Of a stretch of DNA of 64,000 nucleotides, positions 43,375 through 50,552 are shown in pieces (within the stretch, counting starts at the first letter, position 1; each line of letters begins with the position of its first letter). Origin of the DNA: JAAYCI01 sp964371725. GTDB taxonomy: Bacteria; Bacillota; Clostridia; Oscillospirales; Ruminococcaceae. Under the pieces are notes generated by a model. It was given only the letters and a program-made list of their open reading frames with translations, was not told where the DNA came from and did no database searches. A program made the translations under genes and the position numbers. The stretch is from contig CAYJNQ010000001.1 in assembly GCA_964371725.1 (NCBI GenBank), positions 124,001 through 188,000 of the forward strand. Direction: 5' to 3'.

Positions 43375-43464
43375 TATCTAAACTGTTCCTATCTGAACTA
43401 TTTCTGTCTGAACTATTTCTGTCCGATCTATTTCTATCTGGACTGCTCCTGTCTGAACCGTTCT
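43375..43464. repeat. six-copy 15-bp tandem repeat
   Basis: Units with consensus TRTCTGAACTATTTC, from 43375 in exact 15-base steps. Copies 2 and 3 differ at a single base; outer copies are more diverged. On the minus strand an open frame reads as SDRNS pentapeptides but has no supported start. Confidence 0.9.
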
Positions 43465-43690
43465 GAACCTTGAAACAGCGGAACAAACCCGGTATTTGCT
43501 TCATTCCTCTACTCGGTTTTGCATTTGCATCGCAGTTTGAACATACATTATACCAAGAAAAACAAACAATTCTTTAGCTGAAAGAACAATGAAAAACCAC
43601 TATCAATGGCTGTTCTGTCAAATCGAAAATTACCTAAAGTTGATGCATTTTTTTGCATTACCGACTGTTGTTTCCATAACTGGATGTAGG

Positions 43691-43753
43691 TTAAGCAATA
43701 CCACAGGGTTTTGCGTCCCGCGCTTCATAAAAAGGGTCTTCTAAATCGTACAT
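43691..43753 (-). CDS. possible 20-residue peptide
   Basis: MYDLEDPFYEARDAKPCGIA, opened by an ATG with a good AGAGGGGTGA site and preceded by a near-consensus promoter. It is acidic at the front with one cysteine near the end. No modifying enzyme or exporter gene is adjacent and no gene follows on this strand for over 1 kb. It may be a real small peptide, or the start of an RNA whose coding potential is accidental. Not recognised. Confidence 0.35.
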   Translation of the reverse strand: MYDLEDPFYEARDAKPCGIA

Positions 43754-43784
43754 GGGACTCACCCCTCTCTGTTTTGGTATCTTT

Positions 43785-43813
43785 AGTATATCACACTGTA
43801 GTACATCTGTCCA
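43785..43813 (-). promoter_or_regulatory. predicted promoter of the 20-codon ORF
   Basis: TGGACA (43813-43808), 17 bases, TATACT (43790-43785). The start codon is about 30 bases further. Confidence 0.55.
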
Positions 43814-43910
43814 CGGTGAATATACACAAAAAAAACTGTGACAGTTCATAATACTCAAATTCACACCAGAATACCCCTTGCAAAAAAATCGTGTGTACAT
43901 TTAAAAATGA

Positions 43911-43944
43911 ACAAGCCACAACGAGTAGACTCGCTGCGGCTTGT
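43911..43944 (-). terminator. intrinsic terminator after rplL
   Basis: On the minus strand a 14-bp stem (with G-U pairs) from ACAAGCC/GGCTTGT is followed by a U-rich tail. It ends the ribosomal operon before any rpoB gene. Confidence 0.85.
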
Positions 43945-43972
43945 GTTTTCATATTCGTGAAATGCCCAAACT

Positions 43973-44347
43973 CTATTTGAGTTCGATGGTAGCACCGGCT
44001 TCTTCCAATTTCTTCTGCACTTCTTCTGCATCGGCTTTGGAAACGCCCTCTTTTACATTTTTCGGTGCATTGTCAACCAGCTCTTTGGCCTCTTTCAGGC
44101 CAAGACCGGTGATTTCTTTCACCAATTTGATGACAGCCATTTTGTTGCCGCCAACTTCTTTAAGAACAACATCGAATTCGCTCTTCTCTTCTTCACCGCC
44201 ACCGGCTGCAGGTGCAGCACCGGCCATCATAACAGGGGCCGCGGCAGAAACACCGAATTTCTCTTCAATGGCTTTTACCAGCTCGTTGAGCTCCAAAACG
44301 GTAAGCTCCTCAACGCTGGCAACAATTTTATCAATTTTTTCAGACAT
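43973..44347 (-). CDS. rplL: 50S ribosomal protein L7/L12
   Basis: A 124-residue stalk protein. N-terminal dimerisation helix (SEKIDKIVASVEELTVLELNEL), Ala-rich hinge, and the factor-binding domain EKSEFDVVLKEVGGNKMAVIKLVKEITGLGLKEAK are complete. It recruits elongation factors through the L10-anchored stalk. The ATG has GGAGGT seven bases ahead. Unusually, a terminator follows and rpoB does not. Confidence 0.97.
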   Translation of the reverse strand: MSEKIDKIVASVEELTVLELNELVKAIEEKFGVSAAAPVMMAGAAPAAGGGEEEKSEFDVVLKEVGGNKMAVIKLVKEITGLGLKEAKELVDNAPKNVKEGVSKADAEEVQKKLEEAGATIELK

Positions 44348-44383
44348 GGTTGTTACCTCCAAATTATAAGTTTTACAAAATGT

Positions 44384-45004
44384 TTATTCGGCTGCGGGAG
44401 CCTCTTCGGTTGTGGCAGGAGCTTCTTCGGCTACCGCCGGAGCCTCTTCGGCTGCTGCGGTAGCTTCTTCAGCTGCAGGCGCTTCTTCGGCACCGGCTGC
44501 TGCTGCGCCGCCTTTTTCGGCCAAGGCATTAAGGCCACAGGCCAGACCACGCAAGTTGCCGGTAAGGGCCGATAGCAACATGGAAAGCAAACCTTCGCGA
44601 CCGGGCAGTTTGGAGAGTGCCTCCACCTCGCCTGCCGGCACGACCTTGCCGTCAATGTAGCCGATTTTAACCTCAAATTTCCCTTTGGACTTCTCGGCAT
44701 ATTTGCACAAAATACGTGCGGGAGCCAAACTGTCTTCTTCGTTTGCAAGTGCAAGGGCTGTGGAACCTTTGAGTGCAGAATCTAAATCTGCATAGTCTGT
44801 GTCTTGAACAGCCAAGTGTACCATGGTGTTTTTCACCACTTGATACTCCACACCGGCTTCTCGCAGTTCACGGCGCAAAGCGGTATCGGCCTCTACATTG
44901 ATGCCAATGTAATCCACCAAAACACCGGCCGGAGCCGCCAAGATTTTTTCTTTCAAATCTTGCACACAGGCTTGTTTCTGTTTCAAAATTTTCTCGCTGG
45001 GCAT
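44384..45004 (-). CDS. rplJ: 50S ribosomal protein L10 with Ala/Glu-rich tail
   Basis: A 206-residue L10. The rRNA-binding domain (VLVDYIGINVEADTALRRELREAGVEYQVVKNTM) and the helix that binds L7/L12 (GREGLLSMLLSALTGNLRGLACGLNAL) are standard. About 40 extra C-terminal residues follow, made of EEAPA-like units with only Ala, Glu, Pro, Thr, Val and Gly. Normal bacterial L10 is about 165-175 residues. The ATG follows GAGGTG. Expression is probably controlled by the leader upstream. Confidence 0.96.
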   Translation of the reverse strand: MPSEKILKQKQACVQDLKEKILAAPAGVLVDYIGINVEADTALRRELREAGVEYQVVKNTMVHLAVQDTDYADLDSALKGSTALALANEEDSLAPARILCKYAEKSKGKFEVKIGYIDGKVVPAGEVEALSKLPGREGLLSMLLSALTGNLRGLACGLNALAEKGGAAAAGAEEAPAAEEATAAAEEAPAVAEEAPATTEEAPAAE

Positions 45005-45168
45005 AGTTTTCACCTCGTTTCCTTCGAAATAAACGGGATTGGGCATAATAAACGCCTCTTTCCCATAGAGAAAGAGGCGCAAAAACTTGTTTGCTTTTGG
45101 CCAGTTTCTCGGCAGGAAGGGAAATTCCCTGTTATCTGTCTCCTGCTGTCTACAAAACAGCAATTTCT
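45005..45168 (-). promoter_or_regulatory. L10 leader with terminator-type attenuator
   Basis: The 160-base untranslated leader between the promoter and rplJ contains paired blocks GACAGCAGG and CCTGCCGAG as in L10-leader RNAs, to which L10(L12)4 binds. A 10-bp hairpin CGCCTCTTTC/GAAAGAGGCG at 45079-45053 with a U-rich tail then acts as attenuator. This suits the Firmicute form of the control. Confidence 0.65.
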
Positions 45169-45197
45169 ATTTTACACAGCTTTCGCTGTTTTGTCAA
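45169..45197 (-). promoter_or_regulatory. predicted internal promoter of rplJ-rplL
   Basis: Consensus TTGACA, 17-base spacer, TAAAAT, directly after the rplA stop. Confidence 0.8.
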
Positions 45198-45200
45198 GCA

Positions 45201-45905
45201 TTAGGCACCTTGTGTGATGTATTTTGTTCCACTCACTCTCACGCCGGGGCCCATGGTGGACGCCAACGAGATGCTACGCAGGTACTGACCTTTTGCGGCC
45301 GAGGGTTTTGCTTTCACAATGGCACCCATCACAGTATCCAGGTTCTCGCAAAGTTTTTCTGCTCCAAAAGAAGCTTTACCAATGGGCACATGGATGATGT
45401 TGGCCTTATCAAGGCGATACTCAATTTTACCTGCCAAGGCTTCCGATACAGCCTTGCCCACGTCCGGTGTAACGGTTCCGGCTTTGGGGTTTGGCATGAG
45501 GCCGCGCGGGCCAAGGATTTTGCCAAGACGGCCTACAAGGCCCATCATGTCCGGTGTTGTAACCAGCACATCAAAGTCCATGAAGCCTTCATTTTGAATA
45601 CGGTTCACCAAATCGGCTTCGCCCACTAGCATGGCACCAGCTTCTTCGGCGGCTTTTGCAGCATCACCTTTGGCAATGGCAACCACGCGCACATTTTTGC
45701 CCGTTCCGTGTGGCAACACAACGGCGCCGCGCACTTGCTGGTCGGCATGGCGGCTATCCACACCAAGGCGCACATGCAATTCTACTGTCTCATCAAATTT
45801 TGCTTTGGCCATTTTGCACACCAGTGCCAAAGCCTCTTCGCTATCGTATGCTTTGCCGCGTTCCACTTCTTTTGCGGCATCTGTATATTTTTTTCCGTGT
45901 TTCAT
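45201..45905 (-). CDS. rplA: 50S ribosomal protein L1
   Basis: A 234-residue L1. KFDETVELHVRLGVDSRHADQQVRGAVVLPHGTG, LGKILGPRGLMPNPKAGTV and the closing YLRSISLASTMGPGVRV are all standard. It forms the mobile L1 stalk for E-site tRNA release and in many bacteria represses its own operon. It follows rplK by 65 bases in the usual order. Confidence 0.98.
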   Translation of the reverse strand: MKHGKKYTDAAKEVERGKAYDSEEALALVCKMAKAKFDETVELHVRLGVDSRHADQQVRGAVVLPHGTGKNVRVVAIAKGDAAKAAEEAGAMLVGEADLVNRIQNEGFMDFDVLVTTPDMMGLVGRLGKILGPRGLMPNPKAGTVTPDVGKAVSEALAGKIEYRLDKANIIHVPIGKASFGAEKLCENLDTVMGAIVKAKPSAAKGQYLRSISLASTMGPGVRVSGTKYITQGA

Positions 45906-45970
45906 CTTTTCCTCCTGTGGTGATGAAAGCGCACTGCTTTCTGTCGGATTTTTCCTCCCACTTTGGGGTT

Positions 45971-46396
45971 TTAGTCTTCCACTACAACGCCCATGCTGCG
46001 GCAGGTGCCGGCAATCATAGACACGGCCGTTTCAAGGCTTGCGGCATTGAGGTCGACCATTTTGGTTTTTGCAATCTCTTCAAGCTGAGCACGTTTCAAT
46101 GTGGCCACCTTGGTTTTGTTGGGCTCGCCACTGGCTTTTTCAAGGCCGGCCGCTTTTTTAATCAGCACGGCTGCCGGTGGTGTTTTGGTGATAAAGGAAA
46201 ACGAATGGTCTGCATACACGGTGATAACCACCGGAATGAGATAGCCAATGTCTTTGGCTGTGCGCTCATTGAATTCCTTTGTAAAAGACATGATGTTGAC
46301 ACCATGTTGACCCAATGCCGGGCCAACAGGGGGGGCCGGAGTTGCTTTACCGGCCGGAATTTGGAGCTTGATATAGCCCACTACCTTTTGTGCCAT
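45971..46396 (-). CDS. rplK: 50S ribosomal protein L11
   Basis: A 141-residue L11. The N-terminal LQIPAGKATPAPPVGPALGQHGVNIM segment (factor and thiostrepton region) and the C-terminal rRNA-binding part AGTCRSMGV are complete. Located directly after nusG, as in most bacteria. Confidence 0.98.
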   Translation of the reverse strand: MAQKVVGYIKLQIPAGKATPAPPVGPALGQHGVNIMSFTKEFNERTAKDIGYLIPVVITVYADHSFSFITKTPPAAVLIKKAAGLEKASGEPNKTKVATLKRAQLEEIAKTKMVDLNAASLETAVSMIAGTCRSMGVVVED

Positions 46397-46414
46397 TGAT
46401 TATACCTCCATGAA

Positions 46415-46930
46415 TTAAATCGGTTTTACTTGGTTCAAGTCGAGCTCTGCCGGGGTTTCACGCCCAAACATAGAAACTTTCACATGAACCTTTCCGCTGT
46501 CGTGGTCGATGACGTCCACAAGGCCAACAAAACCTTCCAGCGGGCCGGAGAGAACCTCTACACTGTCGCCCACATTGTAGTCGACGCTGGATTCCGTTTC
46601 GTCGAGCCACAAAGATTCCACCTCTGCCTCAGACAAAGGCACAGGTTTGGAACTGGGGCCCACAAAACCGGTAACCCCTCTTGTGTTTCGCACGATATAC
46701 CAGCTGTCGTCCGTCATCACCATTTTCACCAGCACATAGCCGGGAAACAGTTTGCGCTCTACTTCGCGCGATTTTCCGTCTTTGATTTCTTCTACCATTT
46801 CCGTGGGCACTCGAACTTCTTGAATGAACTCTTGCAATCTTCTGTTCTCTACAATGGTAGACAAGTTTTGGGCCACTTTCTTCTCGTAGCCCGAATAGGT
46901 ATGCACCACATACCAGTATGCTTGCTCCAT
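46415..46930 (-). CDS. nusG: transcription elongation/antitermination factor NusG
   Basis: A 171-residue NusG. The NGN domain starts WYVVHTYSGYEKKVAQNL and contains LFPGYVLVKMVM and RNTRGVTGFVG. The C-terminal KOW domain has VEVLSGPLEGFVGLVDVID. It binds RNA polymerase and couples it to the ribosome. The ATG preceded by AAGGAGAAGG was chosen over a GTG seven codons earlier. Confidence 0.97.
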   Translation of the reverse strand: MEQAYWYVVHTYSGYEKKVAQNLSTIVENRRLQEFIQEVRVPTEMVEEIKDGKSREVERKLFPGYVLVKMVMTDDSWYIVRNTRGVTGFVGPSSKPVPLSEAEVESLWLDETESSVDYNVGDSVEVLSGPLEGFVGLVDVIDHDSGKVHVKVSMFGRETPAELDLNQVKPI

Positions 46931-46958
46931 GCCTTCTCCTTCACTTTGCACGCTGTGT

Positions 46959-47201
46959 TTATGCGGTTCCCATCAGGGAAATCAGTCTTTCCAGAACAAA
47001 ACTGAAAATGGCATCAAGGCCAAATATAATCACCGCTGCAATGAGGGCGAAAACAACCACAACTAAAAAATTGTTCAGCACCTGGTTGCGGCTGGGCCAA
47101 ACCACTTTTTTCATCTCACCTTTGGTGTCGCGAAAAAAGCGCGCAAAGCCCTTGCCAAACCGTTTTACAATGTTTTCTTTCTTAGCCGATTTCTCTGCCA
47201 T
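46959..47201 (-). CDS. secE: preprotein translocase subunit SecE
   Basis: An 80-residue single-spanning SecE. The amphipathic helix FFRDTKGEMKKVVWPSRNQVLN, with the conserved K-x-V-x-W-P-x-R motif, precedes one membrane helix VVVVFALIAAVIIFGLDAIF. It clamps the SecYE channel. It lies between rpmG and nusG as usual. Confidence 0.97.
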   Translation of the reverse strand: MAEKSAKKENIVKRFGKGFARFFRDTKGEMKKVVWPSRNQVLNNFLVVVVFALIAAVIIFGLDAIFSFVLERLISLMGTA

Positions 47202-47217
47202 GCAAATGTCCCCTTCC

Positions 47218-47367
47218 CTACTTCGTCTCTCGGTGGAGTGTCTGCTTGTGGCAGAAACGGCAGTACTTTTTGCGTTCCAGCCGGTCGGGAGTGTTTTTCT
47301 TGTTCTTGGTTGTGTCGTAGTTGCGCTGTTTGCACTCCGTACAGGCCAGTGTGATTTTCACTGTCAT
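47218..47367 (-). CDS. rpmG: 50S ribosomal protein L33
   Basis: A 49-residue protein MTVKITLACTECKQRNYD... with zinc-ribbon cysteines C-x-x-C (ACTEC) and CRFCH near the end, the standard zinc-binding L33 form. It starts behind GGAGGTG and opens the secE-nusG operon 17 bases before secE. Its two-pair cysteine pattern separates it from the zinc-free paralogue type. Confidence 0.96.
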   Translation of the reverse strand: MTVKITLACTECKQRNYDTTKNKKNTPDRLERKKYCRFCHKQTLHRETK

Positions 47368-47498
47368 ACTCTTTTGCACCTCCATTTGGTTCGGTATTGT
47401 AAACCTCCCTCACAAGTGCCTTTTAAGGCTGTTTGCAAGCCCTTTGTGTCTTCGAAAAAGAATAGCACAAAAAAATAGACCTGCAGTGAGGTACGAAT

Positions 47499-47527
47499 AT
47501 AATACCATACAAGCTTCATTCTGTCAA
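47499..47527 (-). promoter_or_regulatory. predicted promoter of rpmG-secE-nusG-rplKA
   Basis: Consensus TTGACA (47527-47522), 17 bases, TATTAT (47504-47499). Confidence 0.8.
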
Positions 47528-47593
47528 TGTAGTATTTACTATTTGCAAAGAAAGGTTTTGCCTATTCCTTTTAGGAGCTGTATTTCTTTCGCC

Positions 47594-47621
47594 TTGCCGA
47601 AAATGACGAATGTGGTATAAT
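47594..47621 (+). promoter_or_regulatory. predicted promoter of the hypothetical/PAP2/methyltransferase operon
   Basis: TTGCCG (47594), 16-base spacer, TATAAT (47616-47621) with an extended TGG. Confidence 0.65.
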
Positions 47622-47696
47622 GCTGTTAGCGAAGAAACGCAAAAAGTTTTGTATTGTACAAAACAGTGTACAAAACCGACGCAGATGAGGAAAAAC

Positions 47697-48170
47697 ATGG
47701 ACAAACGAAAGCAATGGACAAAAAAAATAGCAATTGGGCTTGCAGCTTTGCTTTTGGCGGCAGGGCTCTCCTATGTGATTCGAGATGTTTTGGCGGCGCA
47801 AAACCCGGAAAGCGCCCTGCCGGTGATTGAAATTGAGTACAACGGCATACCACTGCCCACCCAGCACTATATGATGGACTCTTACTCTTGGCGGTTTTTG
47901 TTCACCACAGTGGATTGGTCTCAGCCAAACCGCAATGCGGCCGATATGCTGGAACCGGCTCCGGTGCTACCGGGCGCCCCCTTGGAAATCAATTTTTCAT
48001 TCCCCTGTAACAGTATGCGCGTAAGCCGCTCTTATGGAACCCGAAACGAGTTTGAACCGGTGACAGGCAGCTTGCAAACACCCTTTAGCGGAGGCACATA
48101 CACCTACCGAATTGAAGCCGAGTGGGGAACCCGTGGGTCCGTGCTTTATTATATCAAGGTGCGCGTGTGA
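47697..48170 (+). CDS. membrane-anchored protein of unknown function
   Basis: A 157-residue protein with a Lys/Arg-rich start, one membrane helix (about residues 10-30) and an extracytoplasmic beta-rich domain of about 120 residues containing DSYSWRFLFTTVDWSQ and YRIEAEWGTRGSVLYYIKVRV. The domain is of the small immunoglobulin-like type judged only by strand pattern. No known motif. It overlaps the PAP2 gene by four bases. The ATG with GAGGAAAAAC was chosen. The tight coupling suggests an envelope function. Confidence 0.75.
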   Translation: MDKRKQWTKKIAIGLAALLLAAGLSYVIRDVLAAQNPESALPVIEIEYNGIPLPTQHYMMDSYSWRFLFTTVDWSQPNRNAADMLEPAPVLPGAPLEINFSFPCNSMRVSRSYGTRNEFEPVTGSLQTPFSGGTYTYRIEAEWGTRGSVLYYIKVRV

Positions 48171-49072
48171 AAACAAAAAAATTCATGCAGTTTTTGAAAC
48201 AACATACAACAGCCGTTTTTTCGGCCTTAGCTCTTATTATTTGCGCTGGAATGCTGGCTTTGGCCACCCAATGGGATTTGGCTCTGGATGCCTTTTTGTA
48301 CCACCCCGAAACACCCTGGGCCATTGGCATGGAGGCCTTTGGCTGGTGGGTGCTCTTTTGGCCGGGTGTACTTTGGTTACTTCTAAAAGCTGCCCACGCA
48401 AGGCAAAACGCGCGCAGACAAAGCCTTGCGTGGCTGGCAGGCGCGGTCGTGTTACAACTGGGTCTATACGTGGGCAGTGTCCACTATTTGGTGGGAAGAG
48501 CACTTTTGGAAGGCATGTTTCACCCAAAAACTTGGCTTTGCTTTATGCCCGTGGCATTTTTATTCTGCCTTGTCGCACGCTGGGCCTTTCTGCAAAAGCC
48601 ACTTGCCATGCACAAATGGCAATTCTTCGCCATTTGTGGCAGTGTGTATGCCATTTGCAATTTGGCACTGGTAAACCTCGTGAAATTTATTTGGCAACGC
48701 CCACGCTTTGATGAAATGTTGGCCGAAGGGCGTCTTTCGGATTTTACAGCCTGGTATGAACCCTTTGGGCCGGGCGGCAGCTCGTTCCCGTCCGGGCATA
48801 CGGCCAGTGCCTGCGGCATCTTAATGCTTTTGGTTCTGTGCGATTTGTTTCCTGCCCTCGCACGTCACAAGGTGGGAATATCTGTTTTTTGCTGGGGCTA
48901 CATCGTCCTCATGGCCTTCTCTCGCCTCGTAATGGGGCGGCATTTTTTATCGGACACGGTGGCCGCCGCCGGCATGGAATCGGTACTGTTTTTGTTGTTC
49001 CATCAAAGCGCATTTTATCATCGAAAATTGACGCAAACAAACGCTTTTGAGGAAAGGGAAACCAAGGCATGA
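48167..49072 (+). CDS. PAP2-superfamily membrane phosphatase
   Basis: A 301-residue integral membrane phosphatase with about six helices. The three catalytic motifs are present: KFIWQRPR (K-x6-RP), SSFPSGHTAS (PSGH) and SRLVMGRHFLSD (SR-x5-H-x3-D). Such enzymes hydrolyse lipid phosphates such as undecaprenyl pyrophosphate or phosphatidate at the outer face. The GTG start overlaps the previous stop. An ATG six codons later is possible. The stop overlaps the methyltransferase start by four bases. Confidence 0.92.
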   Translation: MKTKKFMQFLKQHTTAVFSALALIICAGMLALATQWDLALDAFLYHPETPWAIGMEAFGWWVLFWPGVLWLLLKAAHARQNARRQSLAWLAGAVVLQLGLYVGSVHYLVGRALLEGMFHPKTWLCFMPVAFLFCLVARWAFLQKPLAMHKWQFFAICGSVYAICNLALVNLVKFIWQRPRFDEMLAEGRLSDFTAWYEPFGPGGSSFPSGHTASACGILMLLVLCDLFPALARHKVGISVFCWGYIVLMAFSRLVMGRHFLSDTVAAAGMESVLFLLFHQSAFYHRKLTQTNAFEERETKA

Positions 49073-50178
49073 ACTTTCAAATGGTAGCACCCTGCTATTT
49101 TGGCATGGAGAAATCGGCCGCGTTCGATTTTAGACACATCGGGGCAAAAAATGTGCAAGCAACAGACGGACGCATCACCTTCGAGGGGGATGCGGATATT
49201 TTAGCGGCCGCCAATTTGTGGAGCCGTTGCGCCGAGCGTGTGCTCATTCGGCTGGGCAGTTTTCCCGCCGCCGATTTCGACGCCCTGTTCGACGGTGTTT
49301 TTTCCCTACCTATCGAGGAATATCTGCCGGCAAATGCATGCTTCCCGGTGAAAGGTTCCAGTTTGTCCAGCCAGCTTAGCAGTGTGCCGGCCTGCCAAAA
49401 AATTGTAAAAAAGGCGGCTGTTGAACGCCTAAAAAAAGGGCATCATGTGCAGCATTTGCCCGAAGACGGTGCCGAGTATCGCCTGCGGTTTTCCATACGA
49501 AAAAATATGGCTGAACTTTTTTTGGACACCTCGGGCGCCGGCTTGCATAAGCGTGGATACCGCCGCATATCGGGCACAGCACCGCTCAAAGAGACCCTGG
49601 CCGCCGGCATCGCAGACATTGCCCGTGTGCGCAGGGACAGCCGGGTACAAGACCCCTTCTGCGGCAGCGGCACCCTGCTGATTGAATCGGCACTCAAGGC
49701 AAAAAATATAGCGCCGGGCTTAAAGCGCAAGTTTGCAGCGGAACAATACAGTTTTCTGCCACACGATATTTTTGGGAAAATGCGGAAACAGGCCAAAGAG
49801 CAAGAAAAGGAGGCGGCGGATTTTGCCGCTTTTGGCAGTGATGTGGATGAGAGTATGATACAGCTTGCTAAGGCCAATGCAAAATTGGCCGGCGTGGGCG
49901 CATTTTGTCGCTTCGAGCGGCAGGATGTGCGCCAATTTCGGCCGGATTCGGCGGCCATTTTATTGGCAAACCCACCCTACGGCGAGCGCATGATGGAGGT
50001 GCCCGAAGTTTTGGAACTCGAAAAAATATTCGGACAAGTCTTTCGAGAAAACCGACCCAAGGGTGCGTATATTTTAAGCTCCAACGAGGAGTTTGAACGT
50101 GGTTTCGGCGAAAAAGCAACCAAGAGACGCAAAGTGTATAACGGCATGATTCCCTGCCAACTCTACATGTATTTTTAG
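49069..50178 (+). CDS. THUMP-domain SAM-dependent rRNA methyltransferase (RlmL-N/YpsC type)
   Basis: A 369-residue methyltransferase. An N-terminal ferredoxin-like and THUMP part (about residues 1-160) precedes a class I SAM domain with VQDPFCGSGTLLIESAL (SAM loop), FGSDVDESMIQ, and the catalytic NPPY motif in LLANPPYGER. It matches the group of B. subtilis YpsC and the first half of E. coli RlmL, which make m2G in 23S rRNA. In B. subtilis the neighbouring region holds the RNase P RNA gene. Here a different structured RNA-like region follows. Confidence 0.92.
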   Translation: MNFQMVAPCYFGMEKSAAFDFRHIGAKNVQATDGRITFEGDADILAAANLWSRCAERVLIRLGSFPAADFDALFDGVFSLPIEEYLPANACFPVKGSSLSSQLSSVPACQKIVKKAAVERLKKGHHVQHLPEDGAEYRLRFSIRKNMAELFLDTSGAGLHKRGYRRISGTAPLKETLAAGIADIARVRRDSRVQDPFCGSGTLLIESALKAKNIAPGLKRKFAAEQYSFLPHDIFGKMRKQAKEQEKEAADFAAFGSDVDESMIQLAKANAKLAGVGAFCRFERQDVRQFRPDSAAILLANPPYGERMMEVPEVLELEKIFGQVFRENRPKGAYILSSNEEFERGFGEKATKRRKVYNGMIPCQLYMYF

Positions 50179-50187
50179 AACATAGGA

Positions 50188-50420
50188 ATTCCGAAATCCG
50201 GCCAAATGCAGAAAACGCCCCTATCTGTAGGTTTTCCGGGCCACACGGTTCTCGCCGCTTGCACATGCCCTAAAGAAGGAGCACTCGTTGCATCTCCGGC
50301 TTTCCAAAAAGAAAAGGCTGTTCCCTGCGGTGTGTAGAAAAGTGCCCCTATAAAAGGGGGCCTCCACACAGAGTGGCAATGATCAACAAAAGGCCGACAG
50401 ATTTTTCTGTCGGCCTTTTG
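50188..50420. ncRNA. candidate structured non-coding RNA ending in a strong terminator
   Basis: About 235 bases with no credible gene. Read on the plus strand it can form GGCC-AAAAC/GTTTT-GGCC at the 5' side, a GTGTG/CACAC stem enclosing GCCCCT/AGGGGGC at the 3' side, and repeats the octamer GCCCCTAT in two loop positions, which allows a pseudoknot. A 14-bp terminator closes it. No promoter was found on either strand and it did not match remembered features of RNase P RNA, tmRNA, SRP RNA or 6S RNA. Confidence 0.4.
50387..50420. terminator. bidirectional intrinsic terminator
   Basis: Perfect 14-bp stem CAAAAGGCCGACAG/CTGTCGGCCTTTTG with a six-base loop and T-rich flanks on both strands, between convergent genes. 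Confidence 0.92.
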
Positions 50421-50552
50421 TTTTAAAGACAAAAATGATATGTCAAGTTTTCACACACCCACAGGCGTGACTGCATGGATATTTAAACAGACATCTACCT
50501 CACACCTACAACCGTGCATATTACTTCCCAAACCGTCTGTACGGTGCTTCTC

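Larger units (their letters stand above)
42573..43910. other. AT-rich gene-poor stretch downstream of rplL
   Basis: About 1.3 kb, visibly richer in A and T than its neighbours. Frames of 80-128 codons at 42912 (plus) and 43038-43280 (minus) lack ribosome sites and family motifs. It holds a 15-bp tandem repeat, one short promoter-driven ORF, and nothing resembling tRNA or transposase. It could be a remnant of transferred DNA or a degraded gene. Confidence 0.6.
47368..47696. other. divergent promoter region rpmG / hypothetical gene
   Basis: Contains the two promoters listed at 47499 and 47594 and no gene. The rpmG leader is about 120 bases; no tRNA is present in it. Confidence 0.7.

Noticed and set aside
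43375..43464. CRISPR array
   Set aside because: Units are directly adjacent 15-mers without spacers.
50188..50420. RNase P RNA, tmRNA or 6S RNA
   Set aside because: Too short for RNase P RNA, no GAGGAAAGUCC-like or ACAGNA motifs, no tRNA-like ends, and the outer parts do not pair as a 6S rod.
50175..50432. 85-codon minus-strand gene over the RNA candidate
   Set aside because: It covers a perfect terminator hairpin and structured stems, which is not expected of coding DNA.
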